In this document: positions 53,814 to 63,072 of the stretch, one piece after another
How positions within the stretch are numbered: the first letter of the stretch is position 1
Layout: every line of letters starts with the position of its first letter
Source of the DNA: Parapedobacter sp035556095
Lineage (GTDB): Bacteria; Bacteroidota; Bacteroidia; Sphingobacteriales; Sphingobacteriaceae
Assembly (NCBI RefSeq): GCF_035556095.1
Contig: NZ_DATMFT010000018.1
Location: 62,001-126,000 of the forward strand
Reading direction: 5' to 3'
Length of the DNA: 64,000 nucleotides
Translations under genes and position numbers: made by a program
The notes under the pieces: generated by a model
Database searches by the model: none
What the model was told of the DNA's origin: nothing
What the model saw: only the letters and a program-made list of their open reading frames with translations

Positions 53814-54785
53814 CTAATACGAATAGACCACAAACTCCGCGAGGAATGCGATCCCTGAGGCTTGCATCCCGTCTAATATCGTCAGCCGCAGATACCTCAG
53901 GTCTTGGGGCTCGATGGGATATTCCTGATAGTTCGAATTTGCTGGATTAAACGACTGCTCACCAGTGAGATCATCCCAAGAAGTTCCATCTATGCTTCCT
54001 TCCAATTTGAACCTCGTCGGGCCGTTCGGGTTGTCGGTGCGCGGCGCCAATGCTACCTTGGTTACGTAGGTCAACGACAGCATATCGATGTCGATTACGT
54101 GGGGGAATGGATCCAACGCCGGATTGTATCTGGAGTGCCAAATGGTATTGAGGTCGCCATCCAGTAAAGCCGATGCCAAACCGGTATTTTCCTGCCCGTT
54201 ATCCTGGGCGCTGGACGCACTAGCCACCCATCCCTTGGTATTTGCGGGTCGTGCTTCCAATTTCGGGGCGATCAAAAAGAGCGTTTTTCCGGAGGGCAGC
54301 AAGGCGTAGTCGGAGGCATCTATAATCGAAAGGGGTAACAAATAATCCTTGTCACTCTCGAACGCCTCCGGATAATAAGTTACCGAAATCAGCTCGGAAG
54401 AAACTTCGCCTTTCGGTATCCGAACATCCATTTTGTCGATGTTATACGCCTCAACAGGAAACCGCTCATAGGGTTCCAACCCATTAAGTTCCCGCACAAT
54501 ATTCAGGCTGTCAAAAGCTTCGACATCTTCTGTCAACTTCACCGCGATTTCGGTGCCGGGTAGGCCTAGGGCTCCGAAACTAACACCAAAAGTAAACACA
54601 CGCTCATCCACATAAGGAAAAACAGTGAGGTCATGCATACCGTCAACGGCTTTCGCAATGTATACTTGGGCACCTGTCTTGTCATCAGTTAACTGTTCGT
54701 AAGGGGCTACTTTTTCTTCGCAGCCGGTCACGATCGACATCGTGATGCAACAGGCAACGATATGTATTATATTTTTTCTATGCAT
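53814..54785 (-). CDS. DUF1735 and discoidin (F5/8 type C) domain lipoprotein
   Basis: A 323-residue lipoprotein (lipobox IVTGC). The first 170 residues match the DUF1735/DUF4361 beta-sandwich found next to SusD genes. The last 140 residues are a discoidin F5/8 C domain (SSAQDNGQENTGLASALLDG, then DLNTIWHSRYNPALDPFPHV), which binds carbohydrate. It is probably a surface glycan-binding protein cooperating with the upstream SusD and SusC. It is the last gene of the operon. Confidence 0.88.
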   Translation of the reverse strand: MHRKNIIHIVACCITMSIVTGCEEKVAPYEQLTDDKTGAQVYIAKAVDGMHDLTVFPYVDERVFTFGVSFGALGLPGTEIAVKLTEDVEAFDSLNIVRELNGLEPYERFPVEAYNIDKMDVRIPKGEVSSELISVTYYPEAFESDKDYLLPLSIIDASDYALLPSGKTLFLIAPKLEARPANTKGWVASASSAQDNGQENTGLASALLDGDLNTIWHSRYNPALDPFPHVIDIDMLSLTYVTKVALAPRTDNPNGPTRFKLEGSIDGTSWDDLTGEQSFNPANSNYQEYPIEPQDLRYLRLTILDGMQASGIAFLAEFVVYSY

Positions 54786-54841
54786 TTCGAATTGTTTTTA
54801 AACGATACGTACGTCAATATCAGTCCCTGATTGGTACAAGC

Positions 54842-56731
54842 TTAATATCCGGGAAATTGCACCAGTTGCTTGTTCCTATCCATTTCGTTTTGGCCATAGG
54901 GCATAAAATAGAAGCGCCGTTGCCACAGTGCGCGCCGTAATGCAACCACACGGGTATGGTAAGCCGGGTCAGACAGGTATGTGCCCGCATCCATATTCAT
55001 CCCTTCAAACTCGCCGCCTTGGTTCGAGCCGGGCAGATCGGGTATTTTCCAGCGTCGCACGTCGAAGTAGCGGTGCCCTTCATAACACAATTCCAAACGT
55101 CGCTCCAGCCGGATAGCTTCCCGCAGTTCGGACTGCGAAAGGTCCGTGCCCAATGCAGATATTCCTCCGCGCGTGCGTACGGCATTCAAATACGTCAGTA
55201 CGTCCGGATTTCCGGGGTCCGATTCATTGAGGGCCTCGGCGTAGTTGAGATACAGCTCAGCCAACCGGATAATCATGGCAGGGCGATCCACATTGATGCC
55301 GGGGTTTACACTAAATGTGGGGTGGATGTTTTTCCGGGCGGTATATCCTGTCTTCGGCCAATCGCGCGGCGCACCGTTCTTACCCGATGAACCGGTATTA
55401 AAAAATTCCACACGAGCATTGTTTTCTCCGGTTTTAGGCGTTACAGGGCTCACTGAGCCGTTGAAAGTCACATACGCATAAAATCGGGGTTCACGGTTAA
55501 CGTACATCATATTGGTGCCGCTTACGTAGTAGGGAGTTCCTTCCGTGACGTAACTGTCTTCCTGATAGTCATCGCTGTCTTCGATGGAAGAACCATCAAC
55601 CATGCGAAAATCATCGACCAGCGCCTGCAATACTGCGAGGCCGTTGTAAGCAGTGCCTTGTGTAGAACGAGGCGATGCATGGATCTCCCAGTTCCAGTTT
55701 GCGGCCGATGGCCTCAGCCAGATCCCCTCTGATGACCAACCATCCCAGAACAGGTTGCGCGACGACAAGTAGGCTGCCCGGAAGGGATCTGCATCCGACA
55801 CCTTATATAAGTGTTTCCCGTTCGATTCGGCAATGTCGATGGCGGCCTTCGCCGCTTGGGCAGCCTGTGCCCAGCGCGAAGCATCGTACGATTGGTTGAA
55901 CAACTGCGTTCCATCAAGGTTTCTGAAATCACCCAGTTCGGTGTTGCCGTTAAATAGCGGACTCGCATGGAAGAGCAGCACCTGCGACTCCACCGCTGCG
56001 ACAATCTGCTGGTTGATGCGGCCAACCTGCGTTCCGTCTACCGTGCTGGTGCCTGAAAGATAATAGTCTGTGGGAAGGTCCTTTTTGGCTTCGGCCATTT
56101 CGCTCAAAATGAACGTCACGCAGTCATCCCAGGTACTGCGTGGAATCTGGAAATTATCTTCAGGACTTGATGACGTCGTAGGCATGATGACTACGGGCCC
56201 CATATTCTTCATCATTCGCCAATAATAGTAGGCCCGGAGAAAACGGGCTTCTGCCTTATACCAGGTAATCTGCTGGGCACCGTTTTCCAGCGCTAGGATT
56301 TCTTGGTTACGATCCACATTTTCTAGAAATATCGTCGCCAACCGGATCCGCTCATAATGTGCTTCGAATGCGAAAGAACCCCTTCCACCACTATTGATAG
56401 GTGGGTTCGTCCAGTTACTGGCATCCATTTCATCCGAGCTAAGCGAATAGGGCATACCATAGGGTTGGTCCCAGGGGTCGGGAATGTTGGTAAACAGCCC
56501 CGCCCACCAACGTTCGGTCTGACCACGGTTGGCAAAAATTTCATCGATGGATACGATATTATCCGGCTGCGTGTTAAAATAATCTTTATTGCACCCCGAG
56601 GGTAAGAGTAGTACTGTTATGCTACACAGTATCAACACGAGGTGCCTAACACCCGGTTTTTTCCACCCCGAGCAACTGCTGTATATTATGTTTCTTTCCA
56701 TCATTTCTACTTGTCGATTTTGTTCAACCAT
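54842..56731 (-). CDS. SusD/RagB family outer-membrane lipoprotein
   Basis: A 629-residue SusD-like lipoprotein (lipobox LLLPSGCNKDYFNTQP). TPR-like helical segments include WYKAEARFLRAYYYWRMMKN and, near the end, RLERRLELCYEGHRYFDVRR, the typical SusD C-terminus. The start ATG shares its A with the TAA stop of susC, so the translation of the two is coupled. It should cap the SusC pore and bind a glycan. Confidence 0.93.
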   Translation of the reverse strand: MVEQNRQVEMMERNIIYSSCSGWKKPGVRHLVLILCSITVLLLPSGCNKDYFNTQPDNIVSIDEIFANRGQTERWWAGLFTNIPDPWDQPYGMPYSLSSDEMDASNWTNPPINSGGRGSFAFEAHYERIRLATIFLENVDRNQEILALENGAQQITWYKAEARFLRAYYYWRMMKNMGPVVIMPTTSSSPEDNFQIPRSTWDDCVTFILSEMAEAKKDLPTDYYLSGTSTVDGTQVGRINQQIVAAVESQVLLFHASPLFNGNTELGDFRNLDGTQLFNQSYDASRWAQAAQAAKAAIDIAESNGKHLYKVSDADPFRAAYLSSRNLFWDGWSSEGIWLRPSAANWNWEIHASPRSTQGTAYNGLAVLQALVDDFRMVDGSSIEDSDDYQEDSYVTEGTPYYVSGTNMMYVNREPRFYAYVTFNGSVSPVTPKTGENNARVEFFNTGSSGKNGAPRDWPKTGYTARKNIHPTFSVNPGINVDRPAMIIRLAELYLNYAEALNESDPGNPDVLTYLNAVRTRGGISALGTDLSQSELREAIRLERRLELCYEGHRYFDVRRWKIPDLPGSNQGGEFEGMNMDAGTYLSDPAYHTRVVALRRALWQRRFYFMPYGQNEMDRNKQLVQFPGY

Positions 56732-59700
56732 TATTGGAAATTGACGCGTATACCTACGTTATAGGTGGTGATATTCGGATAGGCTACGCCACGGCCGTCG
56801 CCGAGTTCAGGATCCCAGAATTCCCAGGGAGAAAACGTCAGCAGATTAGTGCCGTTGGTGAAAATCCTAATCTGTTGGATAGCGAGTCGCTGCAAAAACG
56901 CGTTGTCCGTAAGTGTATAGCCAATTTCTGCTTGCTTGAGCCGTAAATAATCTGCCCGCTTTATCCACCATGTGCTCGTGTAGTAGTTGGTGGTTTGGTC
57001 CTGATTGGTCGACAATCTCGGGTAAAACGGACGTGGGTCGGGGTTGTCCGGCGTCCACCGGTCCAACACATACTTATACATATTACCGTAGGTAGCGCCC
57101 TGTGAGAATGGCGTGGTACCATAACCGCCGGCATAGTTGAAATCAACCTGGCCCACACCCTGGAAAAACAGGCTTACGTCGAACCCAGCAAATCCGCCAC
57201 CGAAGCTTAGCCCGTATACCATACGAGGGATATCGCCGTAACCAATAGCAGTTTGGTCATCTCCGGTGATAAGCCCATCCCCGTTTAAATCTTTGTAGCG
57301 GATATCACCCACACGCACATCACCGGTTTGGCTGGCCGCATTTTCAATCTCCGACTCGCTCTGGAACAAGCCGGTAGCGATATAGCCGAAGCGTTGGCTG
57401 ATGCGTTGGCCGATCCGGTCTAAGTAAGGATATCGCCACGGTGGGAGTCCGTCAAATACTGCCAAGTTTTGGTTGTAGTTAAAGGTACCCCTGAATGAAA
57501 AGAAGCTTTTTGGAGACCAGGATTTGTTGTAATCCAGTGTTACATCTATTCCCTTATTGTTGGTGATACCGATGTTGTTGTACGGGATGTTGCCTACGGT
57601 GAATCCCGAGGCGTAGGGAATAACGTAGTTGGGCAGTAATATATTCTCCCGTCTCTCCTTGAAGAGTTCGACAATCAGTTGTAGGTTATTTTGCAAGAAG
57701 TTGAGCTCTACACCCAGATTCTGCCGGTAAGATGTTTCCCAGCGTACATTTCCACCAATCCTCGACTCGTAGTAACCAGTATAGCCGCGGGTAGATCCAG
57801 GTACGCCAAATGTATAGCCGCCGCCCTCGCCGATGGTGGTGAGGTAGAGAAACCGCAGGTTCGGGTCGTCTACCGCCGCGTTGCCCGACAGGCCGTATGT
57901 ATACCGCAATTTGAAATGCTGAATCACGTCGCTGACGGGTTCAAAAAAGCCTTCGTTAGATACGACCCACCCGATGCCGAAAGACGGAAAGAACCCGTAA
58001 CGCTCGCTCGGTACGAAATTATCGGAACCCGAATACGAAAAATTGGCCTCAGCATAATAGCGGTCGTTGTAACCATAATTGGCTCGGCCCACGAAATTCC
58101 GTTGCCGGTAGGGGATTGCCGCAGTATACGTGCCCACCCTACTAGAAGCATCGCTGAAATCCGATTGATTGAACAAGAGCATGCCCGATACATCGTGCAT
58201 ACCGAACCGTGACGCGTAGTTGACTGCGCCCTCGGTGTAATAGCGCCGGTCACCGTATCTGGAGAGCCCGAAATTCAGTGCATTTGTGCCGGTTTCGGAT
58301 ATCTCGGTAATCAGCTCGTCATTTTCATCCCTACCCAGCGCCCAATACGTCTGCAACGTGCGCCCTCGGGTCAGATTGTTGTTGATGTTCACATCAAAGG
58401 CGAACATACCTGTTGCGCTCAATCCATCCACCAGCATATCCAGTTGTTGCGTTACACGGAGATTAGACCGCACCGTGTTGTCATACGAGTTGGTAATACC
58501 CGATTGAGTCAATGCCATATAGGGGCTTTGCAAGGTACCCTTTAACTGCGGCCACTGGCCATTTGAGTAACGTGGCGGGATGATGTGGGGTGCTGATGCA
58601 GTGGCTAAGTCGAAAATTGTATTGACGCCATACGACGGCCGATTTAAGTTGGTGATAAAGCCGTTCACCCCTAATTCCAATTTGGTTGTTTTGGTTACGT
58701 TAACATCGACGTTGCTCGTGAAGTTGAAGCGATCTAATCGCAGGGTAGAGTTATAGGTCTGCACATTGTCCCGTTTAAATTGGCCAACTTCGCCGAAGTA
58801 GCCGGCTGATATGTAATAGGTAGCATTCTCCGAACCTCCATTTACGTTGAGTGTAGCCCGGTTATTGCTTCCATATTTGTCGAAAAGGGTGTTGTACCAG
58901 TTTACATTGGGGTATAAATCCGGGTCCTCACCACTAGCGTGCTTTGCGATGATTTCGTCGCTATAATAAGCTGTGCGACCCCTCATTTCCAACCCTTCGT
59001 TGAATAGCTCCATAAAGGTGGGTCCATCGATGAAATTAGGTAAAAACGTAAACTCATTGACGGCTTGATTCAATTCGACATTGATTTGAGGTTTCCCTAC
59101 CTTACCCTTCTTTGTATAGATTAGGATTACGCCGTTCGCACCGCGTGTACCGTATACCGCGGTAGCTGTAGCATCCTTCAAAACCGTGAAACTTTCAATG
59201 TCCTCGGGGTCTATGTTATTGATCGCTCTGTCCGGCACGCCGTCAACGACTAACAGGGGCCCTTGCGGGCTGGATGCAAACGTACCCACACCCCGGATGA
59301 ATAAGCTTGCAGCGTCGCCCCCTGGACCACCTCCGCGTTGCGTAGCTACTACACCGGCCAGCCGTCCGGCAATAGCGGTAGTTAAATCCCGTACGGGTAC
59401 TTTCAAATCCTTAGGCTTTACAGTGGCCTGTGCGCCGACCACACTTTGTTTTTTCTGCTGGCCAAATGCCACCACAACCACTTCCTCCAAGCCCATCTCA
59501 TCAACCTTAAGCACCAAATCGATCACCTCGCTGGTTACTTCAATCTCCCGCGTCAAATAGCCGATATAACTAAACACAAGCGTCGAGCCCCGTTTTACTG
59601 TTAGAATGAACCGCCCGTTTGCATCGGTCTGTGTAGCTATTGATTGGTTATTCTTGAGGTTTACACTCACACCCTGAAGTTTGAATCCGGTCGAGTCGGA

Positions 59701-59853
59701 GACCGTTCCCCGCACCTCGATGTCATCTTGCTGCATATCGGGTGCTTCGCTCGTCGGCGGGGCCGCATTGGCCATAGTAGTAGCCGTTAATACAAAACAA
59801 ACCACCCAACCAAAAAGAAGTAACTGTTTCATACTAGTTCGATATTTCATCAT
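56731..59853 (-). CDS. SusC/RagA family TonB-dependent transporter
   Basis: A 1040-residue outer-membrane transporter. The signal peptide ends ANAAPPT; a carboxypeptidase-regulatory-like domain (VRGTVSDSTGFKLQGVSVNL) is followed by the plug (EEVVVVAFGQQKKQSVVGA, then FIRGVGTFASSPQGPLLVVD) and the barrel ending NVGIRVNFQ. There is no STN domain. The ATG at 59853 is chosen because the longer frame begins at a TTG. A 21-bp tandem repeat lies about 200 bases upstream. Confidence 0.94.
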   Translation of the reverse strand: MMKYRTSMKQLLLFGWVVCFVLTATTMANAAPPTSEAPDMQQDDIEVRGTVSDSTGFKLQGVSVNLKNNQSIATQTDANGRFILTVKRGSTLVFSYIGYLTREIEVTSEVIDLVLKVDEMGLEEVVVVAFGQQKKQSVVGAQATVKPKDLKVPVRDLTTAIAGRLAGVVATQRGGGPGGDAASLFIRGVGTFASSPQGPLLVVDGVPDRAINNIDPEDIESFTVLKDATATAVYGTRGANGVILIYTKKGKVGKPQINVELNQAVNEFTFLPNFIDGPTFMELFNEGLEMRGRTAYYSDEIIAKHASGEDPDLYPNVNWYNTLFDKYGSNNRATLNVNGGSENATYYISAGYFGEVGQFKRDNVQTYNSTLRLDRFNFTSNVDVNVTKTTKLELGVNGFITNLNRPSYGVNTIFDLATASAPHIIPPRYSNGQWPQLKGTLQSPYMALTQSGITNSYDNTVRSNLRVTQQLDMLVDGLSATGMFAFDVNINNNLTRGRTLQTYWALGRDENDELITEISETGTNALNFGLSRYGDRRYYTEGAVNYASRFGMHDVSGMLLFNQSDFSDASSRVGTYTAAIPYRQRNFVGRANYGYNDRYYAEANFSYSGSDNFVPSERYGFFPSFGIGWVVSNEGFFEPVSDVIQHFKLRYTYGLSGNAAVDDPNLRFLYLTTIGEGGGYTFGVPGSTRGYTGYYESRIGGNVRWETSYRQNLGVELNFLQNNLQLIVELFKERRENILLPNYVIPYASGFTVGNIPYNNIGITNNKGIDVTLDYNKSWSPKSFFSFRGTFNYNQNLAVFDGLPPWRYPYLDRIGQRISQRFGYIATGLFQSESEIENAASQTGDVRVGDIRYKDLNGDGLITGDDQTAIGYGDIPRMVYGLSFGGGFAGFDVSLFFQGVGQVDFNYAGGYGTTPFSQGATYGNMYKYVLDRWTPDNPDPRPFYPRLSTNQDQTTNYYTSTWWIKRADYLRLKQAEIGYTLTDNAFLQRLAIQQIRIFTNGTNLLTFSPWEFWDPELGDGRGVAYPNITTYNVGIRVNFQ

Positions 59854-60010
59854 GTTAAATAGGTTATAACTAAACAAACTTTAAGGTAGGCCCATCTCAC
59901 TATCCTATTGCAAACTGCAGCCATTTCTTACGTGCTAATTACTGTATCCTCTCACAGTCAGTTTTCCAGTTTAAAAACTTTCCTTTGGTTAAATCAGTAG
60001 CTGTTGAGAA

Positions 60011-60042
60011 CAATTGTAGCGATAAATCCAGTCGGATGCAAG
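60011..60042 (-). promoter_or_regulatory. Candidate promoter of the susC-susD-DUF1735 operon
   Basis: On the minus strand TACAATTG (60018-60011) is a one-mismatch -7 box with CTTG 20 bases upstream. If correct, transcription starts near 60004. Confidence 0.35.
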
Positions 60043-60051
60043 CCACTAGGA

Positions 60052-60093
60052 AACGCAATCGTTTGTGTAATTAACGCAATCGTTTGTGTAGTT
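60052..60093. promoter_or_regulatory. 21-bp tandem direct repeat, candidate LytTR binding site
   Basis: Two abutting 21-bp units (60052-60072 and 60073-60093), identical at 20 of 21 positions, each containing ACGCAATCGTTTGTGTA. LytTR-type regulators bind two 9-bp direct repeats separated by 12-13 bp; ATCGTTTGT in each unit fits 8 of 9 positions of the published-type consensus and is separated by 12 bp. It lies 45-90 bases upstream of the candidate susC transcription start. Confidence 0.55.
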
Positions 60094-60205
60094 TTTAGGG
60101 ATTCCTCCAACCTTAAGTACACCGTGCTGGCTCGCACTTTACCATAAATTAAGGCCTCATGCTAACTAAAAGGATGTAAAAAATCGTTCGGAAATGACGG
60201 GCTAA

Positions 60206-62239
60206 CTAAGATACTTCACGCCGCATTTCGGTTACCTGCGTATCTTCGATAAGAATGGCAATATGGGCGCGGGTGCCTTCTATCATCCCATCTGGCGCGA
60301 TCCGGTTTTCGATATACCACTGGATATGGTCACGGTAGCTCTTGTTAAATAGGTCTATTCGCTTGTCGGTAATCCGATGCCCCATGCTTTTGTGTTCTTT
60401 AGGCTCCATAGCCGGCTCTCCCAGCCCCACCCCGTTATCCTCAACGGTAAGCTGGATGGCCGACCGGCCCGATGTGGCCACAATCCGGAGGTGCTTATAC
60501 GCCCGTTTGGAGGGCGCCAGGCCATGGCAGATCGCGTTCTCTACAAAGGGTTGCAGCAACAGGGCGGGGATGACATCGCGGTGCTCCCATTCTTCCATTT
60601 CGTTGACAATATCGTACGTAAATTCACCATCAAAGCGGTTTTTTTCCAGCTTTAGGTATTGGTCGAGCAACATCAACTCATCGCATACACGGTGCACCGG
60701 CCGGTGCGAAATTTCCAGCACCCGGCGAATAAAGCGGCTGAAATGGACGAGGTAGTTGAGCGCGCGTTCATATTCTCGCTGCTCCACCAAAAAACGGATT
60801 GAGCCCAAGCAGTTGAACATGAAGTGCGGATTGATCTGCATCCGCGTAGCGATGATTTCGGCCTCCATGAGGTTCCGCTCATACAGCGCCTTCAGGTGGG
60901 CGTCTTTCTGCTGCTTAATCAATTCGTCCGACCGCATTTTCAACCGCCGCATGCGGAGCTTGAAAAACGTGAAACCAGCCACCACGGCCAGCAACCCTAC
61001 CATCGCAAAGATGATTACGTTTCGGGTGTTCAGCTTGGCTTCTGTCAACTGCTTATCTTTGGTGAGTAACTCGATTTCAGCCTCCTTGCTCTCCAAATCA
61101 TATTGCTGTTTGATCGCCGAAATTGCAACCTGTTGGTCGTGTAAGGCCAAGCTGTCTTTATACTGTTGGGCGATCCGGAAATAAACCAAGGCTTGCTTAT
61201 TGTCACCTTGCTGCTCGTAGGTTGCTGATATCGCCGCCGCGCTGTGTTGCAGCATGGCATAGTGCTCCAGTTCCTTGCCGACCGCGTACGCTCGCACATA
61301 AGCCTCCAACGCTTGGTTCAGCTGGCCATTCTGCCGAAAAACGTCGCCAATACTACTCACCACGGTAGCCTGCCCAAGTACGTTGCCCAGCTCCTCATAC
61401 AATGATAGTGAGCGCTCAAAATAAGCTTTCGCCATTTGCTGGTTTCCCCCTTCTGTCAGATAGCTGTTGCCAAAGGCTTCCAAAGTGATGGCAATGCCTT
61501 TCTTGTCGTCCATTTCCTCATTCAACCGCTGCAGCTCGGCGAGGTATTCGCGCGCACGCTGATGATTCCCAACCTCATCGTAATAGCTTCCTATCGAAAG
61601 ATAATTCATCGCCTGCCCCAGCGTGTTGCCGGACGCCTTTGCAATTTCCAACGCCTGCCGCAGGTGTTCCAATGCCTCCTCCTGGCGCCCAGGTATGCTC
61701 ATCAGCGCAATACCCAGTCCGTTGTTAGCGATTTCCCGGTTCTTGTTGTCCTGCTCTTTTTCGGCAATAGCCAATGCTTTCAGGTAATACGCAACCGATA
61801 CATCGAAATTGCCGTTATGGCGAGCCGCCACCCCGGTGTTATTAGCAAAAATCATTTTACTCAGCGGCGGGATGCCGAGGTTTTCCGTGAGATCGAAAGC
61901 TTTCCGGTGTAGGGGCACCGCCTGTGCATAGTATTGATGGTAACGGTAGAGCAATCCGAGGTTGTCCAGCGCCCTAGCATAAAGATAGGTATCGCCCAGA
62001 TCGACCGCGTGCTGCACTGCTCGGGTTGCCTCCACCATACAGCGATCGCCATGATGCGCTTGGCGGTGGTACAGCCGCGATAGCTCAAGTTGCGTCTTCA
62101 CGTAAGCTGAGTCTATAGGCGCATTCGTCAACAGCCGTTCCAGGCTATCCAAGGGATCGGCCTGCACGGCGATCGGCAACGAAATGACGACACCCAAGAT
62201 AATCATGGCCGTTTGTTTCAATAGGAGACTCAATGTCAT
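60206..62239 (-). CDS. TPR-containing sensor histidine kinase (LytS-like)
   Basis: A 677-residue kinase. A signal or anchor segment is followed by periplasmic TPR repeats (about 25-370), a coiled coil (ESKEAEIELLTKDKQLTEAK), one membrane helix (VIIFAMVGLLAVVAGFTFF), a His_kinase domain with His472 (INPHFMFN) and a HATPase (LLQPFVENAICHG, VEDNGVGLGE). ATG at 62239 is the start; the longer frame begins with GTG. It follows the LytTR regulator by about 45 bases. A paralogue lies on the other side of the regulator. Confidence 0.9.
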   Translation of the reverse strand: MTLSLLLKQTAMIILGVVISLPIAVQADPLDSLERLLTNAPIDSAYVKTQLELSRLYHRQAHHGDRCMVEATRAVQHAVDLGDTYLYARALDNLGLLYRYHQYYAQAVPLHRKAFDLTENLGIPPLSKMIFANNTGVAARHNGNFDVSVAYYLKALAIAEKEQDNKNREIANNGLGIALMSIPGRQEEALEHLRQALEIAKASGNTLGQAMNYLSIGSYYDEVGNHQRAREYLAELQRLNEEMDDKKGIAITLEAFGNSYLTEGGNQQMAKAYFERSLSLYEELGNVLGQATVVSSIGDVFRQNGQLNQALEAYVRAYAVGKELEHYAMLQHSAAAISATYEQQGDNKQALVYFRIAQQYKDSLALHDQQVAISAIKQQYDLESKEAEIELLTKDKQLTEAKLNTRNVIIFAMVGLLAVVAGFTFFKLRMRRLKMRSDELIKQQKDAHLKALYERNLMEAEIIATRMQINPHFMFNCLGSIRFLVEQREYERALNYLVHFSRFIRRVLEISHRPVHRVCDELMLLDQYLKLEKNRFDGEFTYDIVNEMEEWEHRDVIPALLLQPFVENAICHGLAPSKRAYKHLRIVATSGRSAIQLTVEDNGVGLGEPAMEPKEHKSMGHRITDKRIDLFNKSYRDHIQWYIENRIAPDGMIEGTRAHIAILIEDTQVTEMRREVS

Positions 62240-62285
62240 AACTGGCACATTATAACAACGAAGTTACTGTTTTATTTTTTTGTTA

Positions 62286-63041
62286 TTATCTTTTTATTGC
62301 TTCAAACAATCCAACAATCAGCCGCTTGCGCGAGGCACTTACTGGAATTTCCTTCCCATTCACCAGCACGATGTACCCGCCATCGTTGCGTACATATTTC
62401 CGCATATACTGCGGATTGATTAAATACGATTGATGGGTACGGATGAAGAGAAACTTTTCCATCACTTTTTCAAACTCCTTGAGCGTTTTGCTAATCAACA
62501 ATGTCTTACCCGATTCGAAATGGATGTTGGTATAATTGTTCTCACTTTGGCAGTACAAAATGGTCTTTACGTCGATAAACTCAAAACCATCCAGGATGGG
62601 CACCGCCACCTTGTTGCCCAACAGACCATCCTTCTTGAGGCTGTCGAGCAAGGCGCTGATTTGATTGTTATCCTGTTCCAATTCGCGCCGCTCCCGCCAG
62701 CCCATCACCGCATCCATCAGCTCCCTTTCGTCTACGGGCTTTAGCAAGTAGTCCACCGCCCGTACTTTAAACGCCTGGATGGCATATTGACTGTAAGCCG
62801 TGGTAAAAATCACGTCGAAAGGCGGCTGCTCAAATTGATCCAATAATTCAAATCCGCTTATTCCGGGCATCTCTACATCCAAAAACAAGAGGTCAACCGC
62901 CGTTTCCTGCAAGGTCTTAATCGCTTCACGAGGTTTGGTACTGTGAAATACCACCTCAAAATCGGGGAATAGATGATTGATATGTAAAAGTAGGCTTTTC
63001 ACACAATGCTGTTCATCATCTATTAGGGCAATCTTAAACAT
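62286..63041 (-). CDS. LytTR family response regulator
   Basis: A 251-residue regulator. The receiver domain has Asp8/Asp9 and the phospho-acceptor Asp55 (LLFLDVEMPG). The LytTR DNA-binding domain spans about 145-250 (ILYCQSENNYTNIHFESG, FIRTHQSYLINPQYM). It sits between two histidine kinase genes of the same type and is likely phosphorylated by one or both. The tandem repeat upstream of susC is a plausible target. Confidence 0.92.
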   Translation of the reverse strand: MFKIALIDDEQHCVKSLLLHINHLFPDFEVVFHSTKPREAIKTLQETAVDLLFLDVEMPGISGFELLDQFEQPPFDVIFTTAYSQYAIQAFKVRAVDYLLKPVDERELMDAVMGWRERRELEQDNNQISALLDSLKKDGLLGNKVAVPILDGFEFIDVKTILYCQSENNYTNIHFESGKTLLISKTLKEFEKVMEKFLFIRTHQSYLINPQYMRKYVRNDGGYIVLVNGKEIPVSASRKRLIVGLFEAIKR

Positions 63042-63072
63042 AGATTCTATTTCAAGTGGTGTCGGTAATCAT

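Noticed and set aside
60052..60093. CRISPR-like repeat
   Set aside because: Only two abutting copies, no spacers and no cas genes; a regulator site is a better explanation.
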